Origin: Chloroflexota bacterium
Lineage (GTDB): Bacteria; Chloroflexota; UBA6077; FW602-bin22; JACPRP01
DNA: 64,000 nucleotides
NCBI GenBank assembly: GCA_023480885.1
Contig: JAMCWX010000050.1
Span: 37,657 to 101,656 of the forward strand
Direction: 5' to 3'
Shown piece by piece: positions 8,434 through 17,145 of this stretch. Within the stretch, counting starts at the first letter, position 1, and every line of letters starts with the position of its first letter. The position numbers were made by a program, and so were the translations under genes. The notes below the pieces were generated by a model. The model did not search any database. It saw only the letters and a program-made list of their open reading frames with translations, and was not told where the DNA came from.

Positions 8434-9315
8434 GTGCTACTTCCAAAGTTTGAGCTTTTACAACCAAGGTCTCTTGAAGAGGCCACGACTATGCTTGCCG
8501 AGTCAAACGGTGAAACCAGAGTGATAGCTGGGGGAACCGACATTCTCGTGCAGATGAAATGGAGAAAGCTTCGGCCGTCGCGACTCGTCGACATAAAGGC
8601 TCTCGAAGAGTTGCGGGGACTGCGCTGGGGGCAGGACCACTTGAGGATTGGCGCTCTGATAACACATAGAGAGATTGAGACAAACCAGCGCATCTGGGAC
8701 AGGTTCTCAGCCCTCGCCGAAGCCTGTCGCCTGGTTGGCTCCTTTCAGATTCGCAGCATGGGCACCATTGGCGGGAATCTTTGCAACGCGGCTCCTTCGG
8801 CTGAATCAGCACCACCGCTTCTCGTCTTCGATGCGCAGGCGGTGATTGTGACGGCAGACGGCAAGATATCGCTGCCGTTGGAGGACTTCTTCGTTGGGCC
8901 TGGCAAAACTTTGCTGCAGCCACGGCAACTGCTGCAGGGGATAACCTTGCCCTATCCGCCTGCCAGAACCGGCTCTGCGTACCTGCGGCACAGTCCACGC
9001 AATGCAATGGACATAGCTACCGTTGGCGTTGCAGCCCGTGTGACATTGGACGAAGGTGGAGCTACATGTCGCGATGTACGAATAGCCCTCGGGGCGGTGG
9101 CGCCTACGCCGAAGGTGGCAAGATCCGCGGAGGAGGCGTTGCGGGGCAAGCCTCTGCAGCAGGAGTTCATAAGAGCTGCGGCAAGGTTGGCAGCGCAAGA
9201 GGCGGAACCGATCACCGATATCAGGGCCTCAGCAGGCTATCGGCGGGAAATCGTCGAGATTCTCACCGAACGGGCCTTGATCCTGGCCGGCCAAAGAGCC
9301 GACATCGCGCCTTGA
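8434..9315 (+). CDS. FAD-binding subunit of a molybdenum hydroxylase (CoxM/XdhB family)
   Basis: This 293-residue protein passes electrons from the Fe-S clusters to an acceptor. It has the FAD pyrophosphate loop AGGTDILVQMK (residues ~30-40) and the second FAD motif MGTIGGNLCNAAPSAESAPP (~108-127), followed by the CO-dehydrogenase flavoprotein C-terminal domain. It lacks the extra [4Fe-4S] insert of the 4-hydroxybenzoyl-CoA reductase beta subunit. GTG 8434 has GGGAGGT just upstream and begins 2 bases after the fused Mo enzyme. A second Mo hydroxylase pair without its own FAD gene follows, so this single subunit may serve either or both. Confidence 0.88.
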   Translation: MLLPKFELLQPRSLEEATTMLAESNGETRVIAGGTDILVQMKWRKLRPSRLVDIKALEELRGLRWGQDHLRIGALITHREIETNQRIWDRFSALAEACRLVGSFQIRSMGTIGGNLCNAAPSAESAPPLLVFDAQAVIVTADGKISLPLEDFFVGPGKTLLQPRQLLQGITLPYPPARTGSAYLRHSPRNAMDIATVGVAARVTLDEGGATCRDVRIALGAVAPTPKVARSAEEALRGKPLQQEFIRAAARLAAQEAEPITDIRASAGYRREIVEILTERALILAGQRADIAP

Positions 9316-9459
9316 CGATCTCAATACGGACCGAGACATTGCTTCGCCTGGCTCTCGACGACGAGCTTGGCCAACGGCCTACGATAGAAAAGTGATTCTC
9401 GAACGATCTCAGCCTGTTTCAAGGCTACCAGCTCTGGCAGGTCGAAGGAGGTAAAGCGC

Positions 9460-9942
9460 TTGAAGATCGACGTAGCCTTCAACGTCAACGGAGAAGAATA
9501 TCAACTGTCTGTAGAGCCCCATCGAACGCTGCTTGAAGTTTTACGCAACGAGCTAGACTTGACTGGCACCAAGGAAGGATGTAGCGAGGGCGAATGCGGC
9601 GCCTGCACGGTTCTGGTCGACGGCATCCCCGTAAACTCCTGTCTTTTCCTGGCTGCCACGGCAAATGGCAAACAGATCACTACGATCGAGGGGCTGGTGA
9701 AAAACGGCGAGCTTCACCCATTGCAGCAAGCCTTCATCGATCAGGGCGCCGTCCAGTGCGGCTATTGCACTCCAGGGATGCTCTTGACCGCGAAAGCTCT
9801 TCTCGACATTGACCCAGCGCCCTCAGATGTGGAGATAAAAAGAGCCATAGCCGGCAATGTCTGCCGCTGTACGGGATACGTCAAGATCATCGAGGCTATC
9901 AAGGTTGCGGGCCAGCAGATCGCCAATGGGGGGAAGGCGTAA
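9460..9942 (+). CDS. [2Fe-2S] subunit of a molybdenum hydroxylase (CoxS/HcrC family)
   Basis: This 160-residue ferredoxin-like subunit carries both [2Fe-2S] sites of the family. The plant-type cluster is CSEGECGAC with a fourth Cys at VNSCLF. The helical-domain cluster is CGYCTPGML plus CRCTGYV. It relays electrons from the Mo site of its large subunit to FAD. The start is TTG 9460, preceded by a near-perfect AAGGAGGT at 7 bases. It overlaps the next gene by one base (TAATG), so the two are co-translated. It is separated from the FAD gene by 144 bases that contain nothing recognisable. Confidence 0.9.
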   Translation: MKIDVAFNVNGEEYQLSVEPHRTLLEVLRNELDLTGTKEGCSEGECGACTVLVDGIPVNSCLFLAATANGKQITTIEGLVKNGELHPLQQAFIDQGAVQCGYCTPGMLLTAKALLDIDPAPSDVEIKRAIAGNVCRCTGYVKIIEAIKVAGQQIANGGKA

Positions 9943-12257
9943 TGTCTGAACTATCCGTAGTTGGCAAGAGCGTACCAATGATTGATGCCAGGGAAAAAGT
10001 GACTGGCGAGGCCAAGTACGTTAGCGATGTCAAGTTGCCTGGTATGCTTTATGGCAGGATTCTACGCAGTCCTTTGCCTCACGCACGCATTTGCTCCATC
10101 GATACCTCACGTGCTGCACGATTGCCGGGCGTCAAAGCGTTGTTGACAGCTCACGACACGCCCAAAGTGAAGTTTGGCGAGGTAATCGCCGACGAGTTTC
10201 CCCTGGCTGTCGATAAAGTGCGCTACATCGGCGACCACGTCGCGGCGGTGGCAGCCGTATCCGAGGACGTCGCCGAAGAAGCGTTGGAGCTTATCGAAGT
10301 GGAATACGACGAGCTTCCGGTCGTCGACGATCCACTCAAGGCGATGGATTCAGACGCTCCTCTCGTGCACGATGTGGAACGCAACATCGCGAACCAGATG
10401 TCTTTCAGCCGCGGCGACATTACCCAAGGCTTTCGCGAGGCTGACGAGATAATAGAGGAGTACTTCGAAACGTCGCTCGTTCACCAGTGCTACCTCGAGC
10501 CGATGGGCTCTGTGGCCGACTACAGTGGAGGCAGACTAAACTGGTATTTGCCTGTGCATATCCCTTCGGTGATGCGCCTGACGTATGCAAAGACGCTGGG
10601 GGTGTCTGCTGATGCGATAAGAGTGTTGTCTCCATTTGTCGGTGGCGGATTCGGCTCCAAGATGGAGTACGCACCACACCTGATTTGTGCCCTGTTATCG
10701 AAGAAGGCAGGGCGACCAGTGCGCATAGTAAACTCGCGCGTCGAGGAGTTCCTCGCCACTATGCCAAGGTTGCCGATGTACATCACGTTGAAACTCGGCG
10801 TCAAGCGAGACGGCAAGATAACTGCCAAGAAGACGAAGATCATCGCCGATAACGGAGCCTACACGCATTATGCACCGCCCATCCTATCGACTGCCGCGAT
10901 GCGTGCCGATAATCAGTTCATGCTAGAGAACATCGAGACCGAAGCCTATCTGGTCTATACGAATAAGATGCCGACAAGCTGCTTCCGCGGTTTTGGAAAC
11001 CCGCAGATGACTTTCGCTCTTGCCCAAGGCATCGACATCGTTGCCGAGCGCCTGGGGCTCGACCCTGTGGACGTCTTGCTGCGGAATGTCGTACGCAAAG
11101 GCGATGTTACGGCTCACGGATGGTATATGGGTAGTTGCGGAATAGACGAGTGCATCCAGCGGTCGACCGAAGAGGCGGGGTGGAAGGAGAAGCGGTCGCC
11201 TCGAGGCGAAAGCGTAACGCTTCCGCGCATTGATTCGACTGGGACGAATGAAGATAAGCGCCGAGGAATAGGCATCGCCACCTGCGTACACGTGTCCGGC
11301 AACAGGTCCTTCATCAAGATGTTCGAAGGATCATCGGCCTTTATCCGCGTTGGGGACGATGGCAAGCCGCTACTTTTCACAGGGGAAGTTGAGCTTGGTC
11401 AGGGCTCGCGGACCATTTTCGCCCAGATAGTCGCCGAGGAGCTCGGTCTCTCGGTGGACGACATTCGAGTGGCGATGCTCGATACCGATGTCAGCCCCTT
11501 TGGGCTCGGCGCCTTTGCGAGTCGTACGACTACCCTCGGAGGCAAGGCCGTGGTGGCCGCTGCGCGTGACCTACGCGCTAAACTATCTGTCGTCGCCAGT
11601 GATATGCTGGAGGCGAACCCCCATGACTTGCAGTTCGCTGGAGGCGCGGTCTTCGTGAAAGGCTCACCCGAGCGAGCAGTGCCCTTTGTCGCCGTGGCCA
11701 CAAGGGCTGTGCATCAGAAAAGCGGCAGCCCCGTGATTGGCGAAGGCTCGTTCACGCCCGACAACGTCGTCATTGCCGATCCGCAAACCAAGTTCGGCAA
11801 CATCTCTGTCGCCTATTCCTTCGGTGCGCACGTTGTCGAGGTAGAAGTGGACACGCGTACCGGGAAAGTCGACCTGATAAACTATGTGGCAGCCCACGAT
11901 ACAGGGAAGACGATAAACCCAATGGCGGCAGAAGGCCAGATTGAGGGCGGCGTTGCCCAGGGCCTTGGCTACGCTCTGACGGAGGAGATCGTCATCCAGA
12001 ACGGCCGGGTCCTCAATCCAACGTTTCTCGACTATCGTCTTATGACACCGTTAGATTTACCGCCGATAAGGTCCATCTTTGTTGAGAGCGATGATCCTGT
12101 CGGACCGTACGGCGCGAAATCCCTGGGGGAACCGACGCTCATACCCGTCGCCGCTGCTATAGCCAACGCTATTTACAACGCCGTCGGCGTTAGAGTCAAG
12201 TCGTTGCCGATCACGGCTGAGAAAGTCCGAGATGCGTTGAGAAATAAGGGGAATTGA
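9942..12257 (+). CDS. Molybdopterin-binding large subunit of a xanthine-oxidase-family hydroxylase
   Basis: This 771-residue catalytic subunit resembles 4-hydroxybenzoyl-CoA reductase and xanthine dehydrogenase large subunits. Visible motifs are the N-terminal GKSVPMIDAREKVTGEAKYV, the GGGFGSKMEY loop, CFRGFGNPQMTFA, the VELGQGSRT loop and the C-terminal GAKSLGEPT with the catalytic Glu at about residue 730. The segment YSFGAHVVEVEVD is also HcrA-like. The CO-dehydrogenase active-site loop is absent. It should hydroxylate or reduce a ring or acyl substrate together with the small Fe-S subunit directly upstream. Substrate identity cannot be assigned from sequence. Confidence 0.88.
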   Translation: MSELSVVGKSVPMIDAREKVTGEAKYVSDVKLPGMLYGRILRSPLPHARICSIDTSRAARLPGVKALLTAHDTPKVKFGEVIADEFPLAVDKVRYIGDHVAAVAAVSEDVAEEALELIEVEYDELPVVDDPLKAMDSDAPLVHDVERNIANQMSFSRGDITQGFREADEIIEEYFETSLVHQCYLEPMGSVADYSGGRLNWYLPVHIPSVMRLTYAKTLGVSADAIRVLSPFVGGGFGSKMEYAPHLICALLSKKAGRPVRIVNSRVEEFLATMPRLPMYITLKLGVKRDGKITAKKTKIIADNGAYTHYAPPILSTAAMRADNQFMLENIETEAYLVYTNKMPTSCFRGFGNPQMTFALAQGIDIVAERLGLDPVDVLLRNVVRKGDVTAHGWYMGSCGIDECIQRSTEEAGWKEKRSPRGESVTLPRIDSTGTNEDKRRGIGIATCVHVSGNRSFIKMFEGSSAFIRVGDDGKPLLFTGEVELGQGSRTIFAQIVAEELGLSVDDIRVAMLDTDVSPFGLGAFASRTTTLGGKAVVAAARDLRAKLSVVASDMLEANPHDLQFAGGAVFVKGSPERAVPFVAVATRAVHQKSGSPVIGEGSFTPDNVVIADPQTKFGNISVAYSFGAHVVEVEVDTRTGKVDLINYVAAHDTGKTINPMAAEGQIEGGVAQGLGYALTEEIVIQNGRVLNPTFLDYRLMTPLDLPPIRSIFVESDDPVGPYGAKSLGEPTLIPVAAAIANAIYNAVGVRVKSLPITAEKVRDALRNKGN

Positions 12258-12279
12258 GAGACAAGGCATTGTTGGAGAA

Positions 12280-12492
12280 ATGAGCGTGACCTCGAGCATG
12301 CCAGTTCTAATCGAAATCGACTTTGATTGGTGCAAGGCTTGTGGCATCTGCGTCAACATCTGTCCCAGGAAGGTCCTCGCCGAGGCCAGCGACGGCTCTC
12401 CTGAGATAATCGATGCCAGGCGTTGTACTCGCTGTCTTCTCTGCGAGCTGATTTGCCCAGATTTCGCAATCCGGGTCGGCAGGGAGAAATAG
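12280..12492 (+). CDS. korD: 2-oxoacid:ferredoxin oxidoreductase, delta (2x[4Fe-4S] ferredoxin) subunit
   Basis: This 70-residue ferredoxin-like protein has two [4Fe-4S] motifs, CKACGICVNICP and CTRCLLCELICP, as in KorD/VorD. It carries electrons out of the alpha-beta core. GGAG lies a few bases before the ATG. It is the first gene of a D-A-B-C order, with 9 bases to korA, typical of 2-oxoglutarate or branched 2-oxoacid enzymes. Confidence 0.88.
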   Translation: MSVTSSMPVLIEIDFDWCKACGICVNICPRKVLAEASDGSPEIIDARRCTRCLLCELICPDFAIRVGREK

Positions 12493-12501
12493 GGTAAGGG
12501 A

Positions 12502-13650
12502 ATGACTGGAGTGCAAAGCAACAGCCATTTATTACTATCAGGCAACGAGGCGTGTGCCGAAGGTGCGATTCGCGCCGGAGTGCGCTTCTTTGCTGGGTAT
12601 CCCATAACGCCTTCCTCCGAGATCGCCGAGACGATGGCCAGACGCCTGCCGGAAGTCGGGGGCAAGTTCATTCAAATGGAGGACGAGATCGGCAGCATAT
12701 CCGCCATCGTTGGCGCCTCCCTGGCCGGCCTGAAAGTGATGGATGCCACCAGTGGGCCGGGCCTCTCTCTCAAAGCTGAGGGACTGGGCCTTGCCGTGAT
12801 GCTCGAGGTTCCCTGTGTGCTAGTAAACGTGCAGCGGATGGGTCCAAGCACAGGAATGGCCACTTTGCCCTCACAAATGGATGTGATGATGTCGCGTTGG
12901 GGCACTCACGGCGATCATCCGATCATCGTCATCAGCCCGTGTTCCGTCCGAGAGACGTTTGAGTTGACGGTCAAGGCGGTGAATCTAGCGGAGCGATTTC
13001 GGAGCCCAGTAATCCTTCTGTCGGACGCGGTAGTGGCGCGGATGCGTGAGAAGGTGGTCTTGCCTGGAGAGGTTGAGATCGTTAACAGGGTTCGGCCAGC
13101 GGTGCTGCCCGAACAGTACAGGCCATACGCGGCTGGGCCCAACGGAGTTGCGCCGATGGCCGATTTCGGCTCGGGCTACTACTGGTATGCCAACAGCAGC
13201 GTGCACGATGAGAACGGATACGAAGCCACCAGCAAGCCTGAAGTGGCGACGCGGTTGCTCCAGCGATTGCACGCCAAGATTTATGAACACTTGAATGAGC
13301 TTCCACAGGGCGAAGCCTTTATGATGGATGACGCCGAGGTAGCCGTGTATGCCTATGGCATAACCGCGAGGGCCGCAAAGGCGGCCGTCAGGATGGCGCG
13401 TGAACGAGGCCTGAAGGTTGGATTATTGCGACCCGTCACAATATGGCCATTCTTGAGCGGGCTAGTCGATCCCTATGTCAGTGGCTTGACGGCCTTGCTC
13501 GTTCCAGAGCTGAATATGGGCCAGCTTGTCGACAAGGTGCGCGAGGTCGTCGGAGGCCGAAGCAAGGTCGAATCCCTGTCGCGCTACGATGGCCAGATAA
13601 TTACACCCGAACAAATCCTGGTCGCAGTTACAAAAATAATGGGCAGGTGA
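12502..13650 (+). CDS. korA: 2-oxoacid:ferredoxin oxidoreductase, alpha subunit
   Basis: This 382-residue subunit contains the pyrimidine-binding and transketolase-like domains of the family. Marker motifs are GNEACAEGAIRAG, FFAGYPITPSSEI, the conserved MEDEIGSI, and ATSGPGLSLKAEGLG with the GP..STGMAT segment. The enzyme oxidises a 2-oxoacid with CoA to an acyl-CoA and CO2 and reduces ferredoxin; it can also run in reverse. The gene follows the delta ferredoxin and precedes the beta subunit by 7 bases. The 2-oxoacid specificity (2-oxoglutarate, branched-chain or other) cannot be settled by eye. Confidence 0.9.
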   Translation: MTGVQSNSHLLLSGNEACAEGAIRAGVRFFAGYPITPSSEIAETMARRLPEVGGKFIQMEDEIGSISAIVGASLAGLKVMDATSGPGLSLKAEGLGLAVMLEVPCVLVNVQRMGPSTGMATLPSQMDVMMSRWGTHGDHPIIVISPCSVRETFELTVKAVNLAERFRSPVILLSDAVVARMREKVVLPGEVEIVNRVRPAVLPEQYRPYAAGPNGVAPMADFGSGYYWYANSSVHDENGYEATSKPEVATRLLQRLHAKIYEHLNELPQGEAFMMDDAEVAVYAYGITARAAKAAVRMARERGLKVGLLRPVTIWPFLSGLVDPYVSGLTALLVPELNMGQLVDKVREVVGGRSKVESLSRYDGQIITPEQILVAVTKIMGR

Positions 13651-13657
13651 ATCAGAC

Positions 13658-14494
13658 TTGGCCAAGCCAGCAGAATTGGCCTCAACCAAAGAGTTAATCG
13701 AAAAATACATCCGACGCAATGGAGTCCCCAGCATTTGGTGCCCTGGCTGTGGCATCGGGACGGTGGTCGGCTCGATGCTGCGAGCGATCGATCACCTGAG
13801 ACTCAGGCAAGAGGATGTGGTGATCGTGACCGGTATCGGCTGTTCGGGCCTGATCTACAACTATTTGCGCTTCGACGGTTTTCACGGTACACACGGTCGG
13901 GCGTTAGCCATCGCCACCGGCATCAAGGCTGCCAATCCTCGGCTGCACGTCGTCGTGCCCATGGGCGATGGAGATTGCGCGGCCATCGGCGGTAACCATT
14001 TCATACACGCTGCGCGCCGCAACATCGATCTGACTGCCATTGTCATCAACAATCAAATATACGGGATGACTGGGGGCCAATCTTCACCTACGACCGTGCA
14101 GCAAAGCAGGACATCTACAGCGCCGAGAGGACACCTGGAGCGCCCGTTCGACGTGTGCGAGCTTGCGAAAGGCGCGGGAGCGACGTACATCGCCAGGGGC
14201 GTGACCAGCAACCCGATCCAGCTTGCCGACTTGCTCGAGCGAGCGATGGCCCATAAAGGGTTCTCGGTCGTCGAAGTGTTGAGCCAGTGTCCCGTCCAAG
14301 CTGGGAGGCGAGCAGGGCGTTCCGAGCCCTGGGAGATGCTCCAGTGGCTGAAAGGCGTCACGGTCTCCGCGAAACGGGGGACAGACGATGTCTCCCTGGG
14401 GAAGTTCATCACCGGCGAATTGTTGAAGGAAGATGCGCCGGAATGGACGGAGGAATACGACAAGCTGATAGCCATCGCCGGAGGTCGGTCGTGA
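13658..14494 (+). CDS. korB: 2-oxoacid:ferredoxin oxidoreductase, beta (TPP-binding) subunit
   Basis: This 278-residue TPP-binding subunit shows WCPGCGIGTVVGSM near the N-terminus, GIGCSG, the HGRALAIATGIKAANP segment and the TPP-Mg motif GDGDCAAIGG followed by VINNQIYGMTGGQ. It begins at TTG 13658, with AGGTGA 7 bases upstream in the end of korA. Its stop overlaps the GTG of korC by four bases. With the alpha subunit it forms the catalytic core. Confidence 0.9.
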   Translation: MAKPAELASTKELIEKYIRRNGVPSIWCPGCGIGTVVGSMLRAIDHLRLRQEDVVIVTGIGCSGLIYNYLRFDGFHGTHGRALAIATGIKAANPRLHVVVPMGDGDCAAIGGNHFIHAARRNIDLTAIVINNQIYGMTGGQSSPTTVQQSRTSTAPRGHLERPFDVCELAKGAGATYIARGVTSNPIQLADLLERAMAHKGFSVVEVLSQCPVQAGRRAGRSEPWEMLQWLKGVTVSAKRGTDDVSLGKFITGELLKEDAPEWTEEYDKLIAIAGGRS

Positions 14495-15054
14495 CGCGTA
14501 GATGGGAGATTGAGCTGGCGGGAAGAGGAGGACAGGGGCTGGCAGTTGCCGGCCTCATACTTGCCGAGGCAGCAGGCGTGTACGAGGGCAAAGAAGTGGC
14601 TTTGACAGAAGTCCACGGCATAGCCAGTCGCGGTGGTCCAAGCCGCTCAGAGGTGATAATAAGCGACGAAGAGATAGATTTTCCCGCTGTAACTCGACCA
14701 GATGTCCTGCTGGCTATGACACAAAAAGACTGCGATATCTACTCGCCCAGTCTGCGCGAGGGGGGCGTACTCATAGTTGACGATACTGTATCGCTGGTTC
14801 CGATATTGAAATCCTGCGGAACGTATCGCCTCCCGCTGCTGCGCGCAGCCCGTGAGGAGTTGAGGAGCCCGATATCGGTTAACATCGTCGCGCTGGGAGC
14901 ACTGGCAGCGCTGGCGCCGGTGGTATCGCGAGAAGCGTTGGCGAAGGCGATAGTCGCGCGGATGCCCCGGACGGCCGAGATGAACCTGCGAGCCCTGGAA
15001 GCAGGGGCCCAGATGGCAAGACGAGCGATGGAAGCTTTAGGAGGAAAGCGATGA
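14491..15054 (+). CDS. korC: 2-oxoacid:ferredoxin oxidoreductase, gamma subunit
   Basis: This 187-residue gamma subunit has the family start WEIELAGRGGQGLAVAGLIL and the HGIASRGGPSRSEVIIS motif, which helps bind CoA and close the active site. GTG 14491 is chosen because GGAGGT lies 5 bases upstream and the family begins there, although the frame stays open upstream inside korB. It overlaps both korB (GTGA) and the following preA-like gene (ATGA). Overlap with preA suggests the two products are made together. Confidence 0.9.
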   Translation: MTRRWEIELAGRGGQGLAVAGLILAEAAGVYEGKEVALTEVHGIASRGGPSRSEVIISDEEIDFPAVTRPDVLLAMTQKDCDIYSPSLREGGVLIVDDTVSLVPILKSCGTYRLPLLRAAREELRSPISVNIVALGALAALAPVVSREALAKAIVARMPRTAEMNLRALEAGAQMARRAMEALGGKR

Positions 15055-16250
15055 GTGATCTCAAGGTCGATTTTTGTGGGGTGAAGTTCAAGAACCCCGT
15101 TGTTGTCTCCTCGGCCGAGCCGACGAACAGCGTCAGCCATATCAAGAAATGTTTAGACGCTGGAGCAGCGGGCGTGGTGGTTAAGACGTTGACCGATTCC
15201 GAGGCGATGCACACGTTGACCAACAACTCGCGCTACGCCGTGCTGAACGAGAAGGGGGAGCTATTTCGGGGTAGGCTGCCGCGGTTCTACACGTTTTACA
15301 GTCGATCGGGCTTTGCTAAAGAGCCCTACGAGCAATGGTATGCTTACCTGACAGAAACCCAAGAATATGCCCGGGAACGCGACGCTCACGTCATCGGCAG
15401 CATTGGAGCATCGACGCCCGAGAAGTGGGTAGAGATAGCGAAAATGGTTGAGGACGCTGGGATCGAGTTGGCCGAGTTGAACTTCGGCTGCCCCCATCCT
15501 TCGCAGATGAAAGAGGCGAAGACGGGGATGCTGATCGGCCAGGACCCCGTCTTCGCTGCTGAGCTCACCCACGCGATAACCAGCGCGGTCAAGATCCCAA
15601 TCGTAGTCAAACTCACCCCGCAGGTTTCGGACGTCGTTTCGGTAGCCAAAGCTGTCAAGGAGGCTGGGGCAGCGGGCCTGACGGTGATAAACCGCTTCGT
15701 CGGCTTTGCCGTGAACATCGAAACTGGCAAGCCATATATAGATGGCCGAGCAGGGGTAGGCGGTCCCTGGGTTAAGGTACTTGCGCTCAACTATCTCTCA
15801 CAAATCCACGAGGCGGTGCCGCTGCCTATCGCTGGCACCAACGGAATCTACGATTGGCGCGATGCGATAGAGTTCATCATGACCGGGGCCTCGTTGATGC
15901 AGGTGTGCACGGTCGTAATGCTCAAAGGCTACAAAGCCATCACCGAGATCGTCGATGGGGTCGGCAAGTTTATGGACGAGAAAGGCTATGCCAACGTTGC
16001 GGCGATGCGGGGCATTGCCACCAGGGCATCGCTAACCTATGAAGAGCAATTCGCACGGCCGAAGCGCAAGTCGGCAATTGACTACGATCTATGCACAAGC
16101 TGCAAGTTGTGCGTGCGCTCGTGCTGGTACGACGCTCTGACGGTCGATGGTCGCAAGGTGAAGACCGATTCCGACAAGTGCATCGGCTGCGAGCTTTGCG
16201 TCTCCGTCTGCCCAGTTCCGGGAGCCATTAGAGTCCAGGCGCCGGCCTAA
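15051..16250 (+). CDS. preA: Dihydropyrimidine dehydrogenase PreA-like protein with C-terminal 2x[4Fe-4S] domain
   Basis: This 399-residue protein joins a dihydroorotate-dehydrogenase-type FMN barrel (residues ~1-320) to a bacterial ferredoxin domain (CTSCKLCVRSC, CIGCELCVSVCP). The active-site segment is LNFGCPHP, keeping Asn144, Cys147 and His149, which match the catalytic Asn/Cys/His of dihydropyrimidine dehydrogenase; the usual Ser between them is Gly. FMN-loop features AGTNGIYDW and GASLMQVCT are present. The classical partner PreT, the NAD(P)H-binding flavoprotein, is missing; the gene instead overlaps korC. I infer direct exchange of electrons with ferredoxin or with KOR. The substrate may be a pyrimidine or another unsaturated ring. 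Confidence 0.85.
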   Translation: MSDLKVDFCGVKFKNPVVVSSAEPTNSVSHIKKCLDAGAAGVVVKTLTDSEAMHTLTNNSRYAVLNEKGELFRGRLPRFYTFYSRSGFAKEPYEQWYAYLTETQEYARERDAHVIGSIGASTPEKWVEIAKMVEDAGIELAELNFGCPHPSQMKEAKTGMLIGQDPVFAAELTHAITSAVKIPIVVKLTPQVSDVVSVAKAVKEAGAAGLTVINRFVGFAVNIETGKPYIDGRAGVGGPWVKVLALNYLSQIHEAVPLPIAGTNGIYDWRDAIEFIMTGASLMQVCTVVMLKGYKAITEIVDGVGKFMDEKGYANVAAMRGIATRASLTYEEQFARPKRKSAIDYDLCTSCKLCVRSCWYDALTVDGRKVKTDSDKCIGCELCVSVCPVPGAIRVQAPA

Positions 16251-16350
16251 TCCCTGGAAGCGTCCGCCCAGACTATGAGAGCTACGTGTCTCTCAGAGGG
16301 AGTCGGCGTGAGGGCTCCCGATAATGCAATCTCGAAAGGGAGTAGGTGCC

Positions 16351-17124
16351 GTGATCAAAGTCGCATCGATCCAACTGCAAATCGCCGACGGCGAGTCGAA
16401 AAAAGATAGGGTAGCCCGAGTGGAGAGGATCATCGACGGCCTAGGCGAGGTCGATCTCATCGTTCTGCCTGAGATATGGAACGTCGGCTATTTCTCTTTC
16501 GAAGCGTACGAAGATGAGAGCGAGACGCTAGATGGTGAGACGTCGAGCAGGATGGCTGCCAAGGCTCAGATGAAGGGCGCCTACCTACTAGCCGGCAGCA
16601 TCGTCGAGAAAGCGAAGGATGGCCTGTATAACACGAGCGCTCTCTTCGATCGGAAGGGGCAGCTCGTAGCTACCTATCGCAAGATTCACCTGTTTGGCTA
16701 TGGCTCAGCCGAGACCAGGGTCCTGCGTCCGGGACGTGAAGTCGTCGTGGCCAATACCGAGTTAGGCAATCTCGGGTTGAGCACCTGCTACGATCTGCGC
16801 TTCCCAGAGCTATACCGACAAATGATCGACAAGGGCGCTGAGCTTTTCCTGGTAGCCTCGGCGTGGCCTTACCCTCGCCTCGAACATTGGAAAACCTTGA
16901 ACGTGGTTCGTGCTTTCGAGAACGAGAGCTTTCTGATCTCGAGCAATTGCGTCGGTGTGACCAGGGGAAAGCAGTTCCTTGGGCATAGCGCTATTGTCGA
17001 TCCGTGGGGCACGGTCATAGCCAGCGGTGGCGACTTCGAGTGCGTCCTGAAAGCCGAGATCGATCGCGAGATGGTAGGTCGAGTGCGAGCGGAATTCCCG
17101 CCGCTGCGCGACAGGGTCTTATAG
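16351..17124 (+). CDS. Carbon-nitrogen hydrolase (nitrilase superfamily amidase)
   Basis: This 257-residue enzyme has the Glu-Lys-Cys triad of the superfamily: Glu41 in VLPEIW, Lys111 in YRKIHLFGY and Cys146 in STCYDLRFPEL. The sequence is closest in style to omega-amidase/Nit2-type amidases. These hydrolyse the amide of short dicarboxylic monoamides or carbamoyl compounds, releasing ammonia. GTG 16351 has AAGGGAG 8 bases upstream; an upstream ATG at 16324 would place that site within the gene. Sitting 100 bases after preA, it could remove nitrogen from a ring-opened intermediate, as beta-ureidopropionase does in pyrimidine breakdown. Confidence 0.85.
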   Translation: MIKVASIQLQIADGESKKDRVARVERIIDGLGEVDLIVLPEIWNVGYFSFEAYEDESETLDGETSSRMAAKAQMKGAYLLAGSIVEKAKDGLYNTSALFDRKGQLVATYRKIHLFGYGSAETRVLRPGREVVVANTELGNLGLSTCYDLRFPELYRQMIDKGAELFLVASAWPYPRLEHWKTLNVVRAFENESFLISSNCVGVTRGKQFLGHSAIVDPWGTVIASGGDFECVLKAEIDREMVGRVRAEFPPLRDRVL

Positions 17125-17145
17125 ATACACCGCAGGAGGCTAAAC

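Noticed and set aside
9942..12257. Aerobic CO dehydrogenase large subunit (coxL)
   Set aside because: The CoxL active-site Cys loop is missing in both Mo subunits; they fit the broader hydroxylase family.
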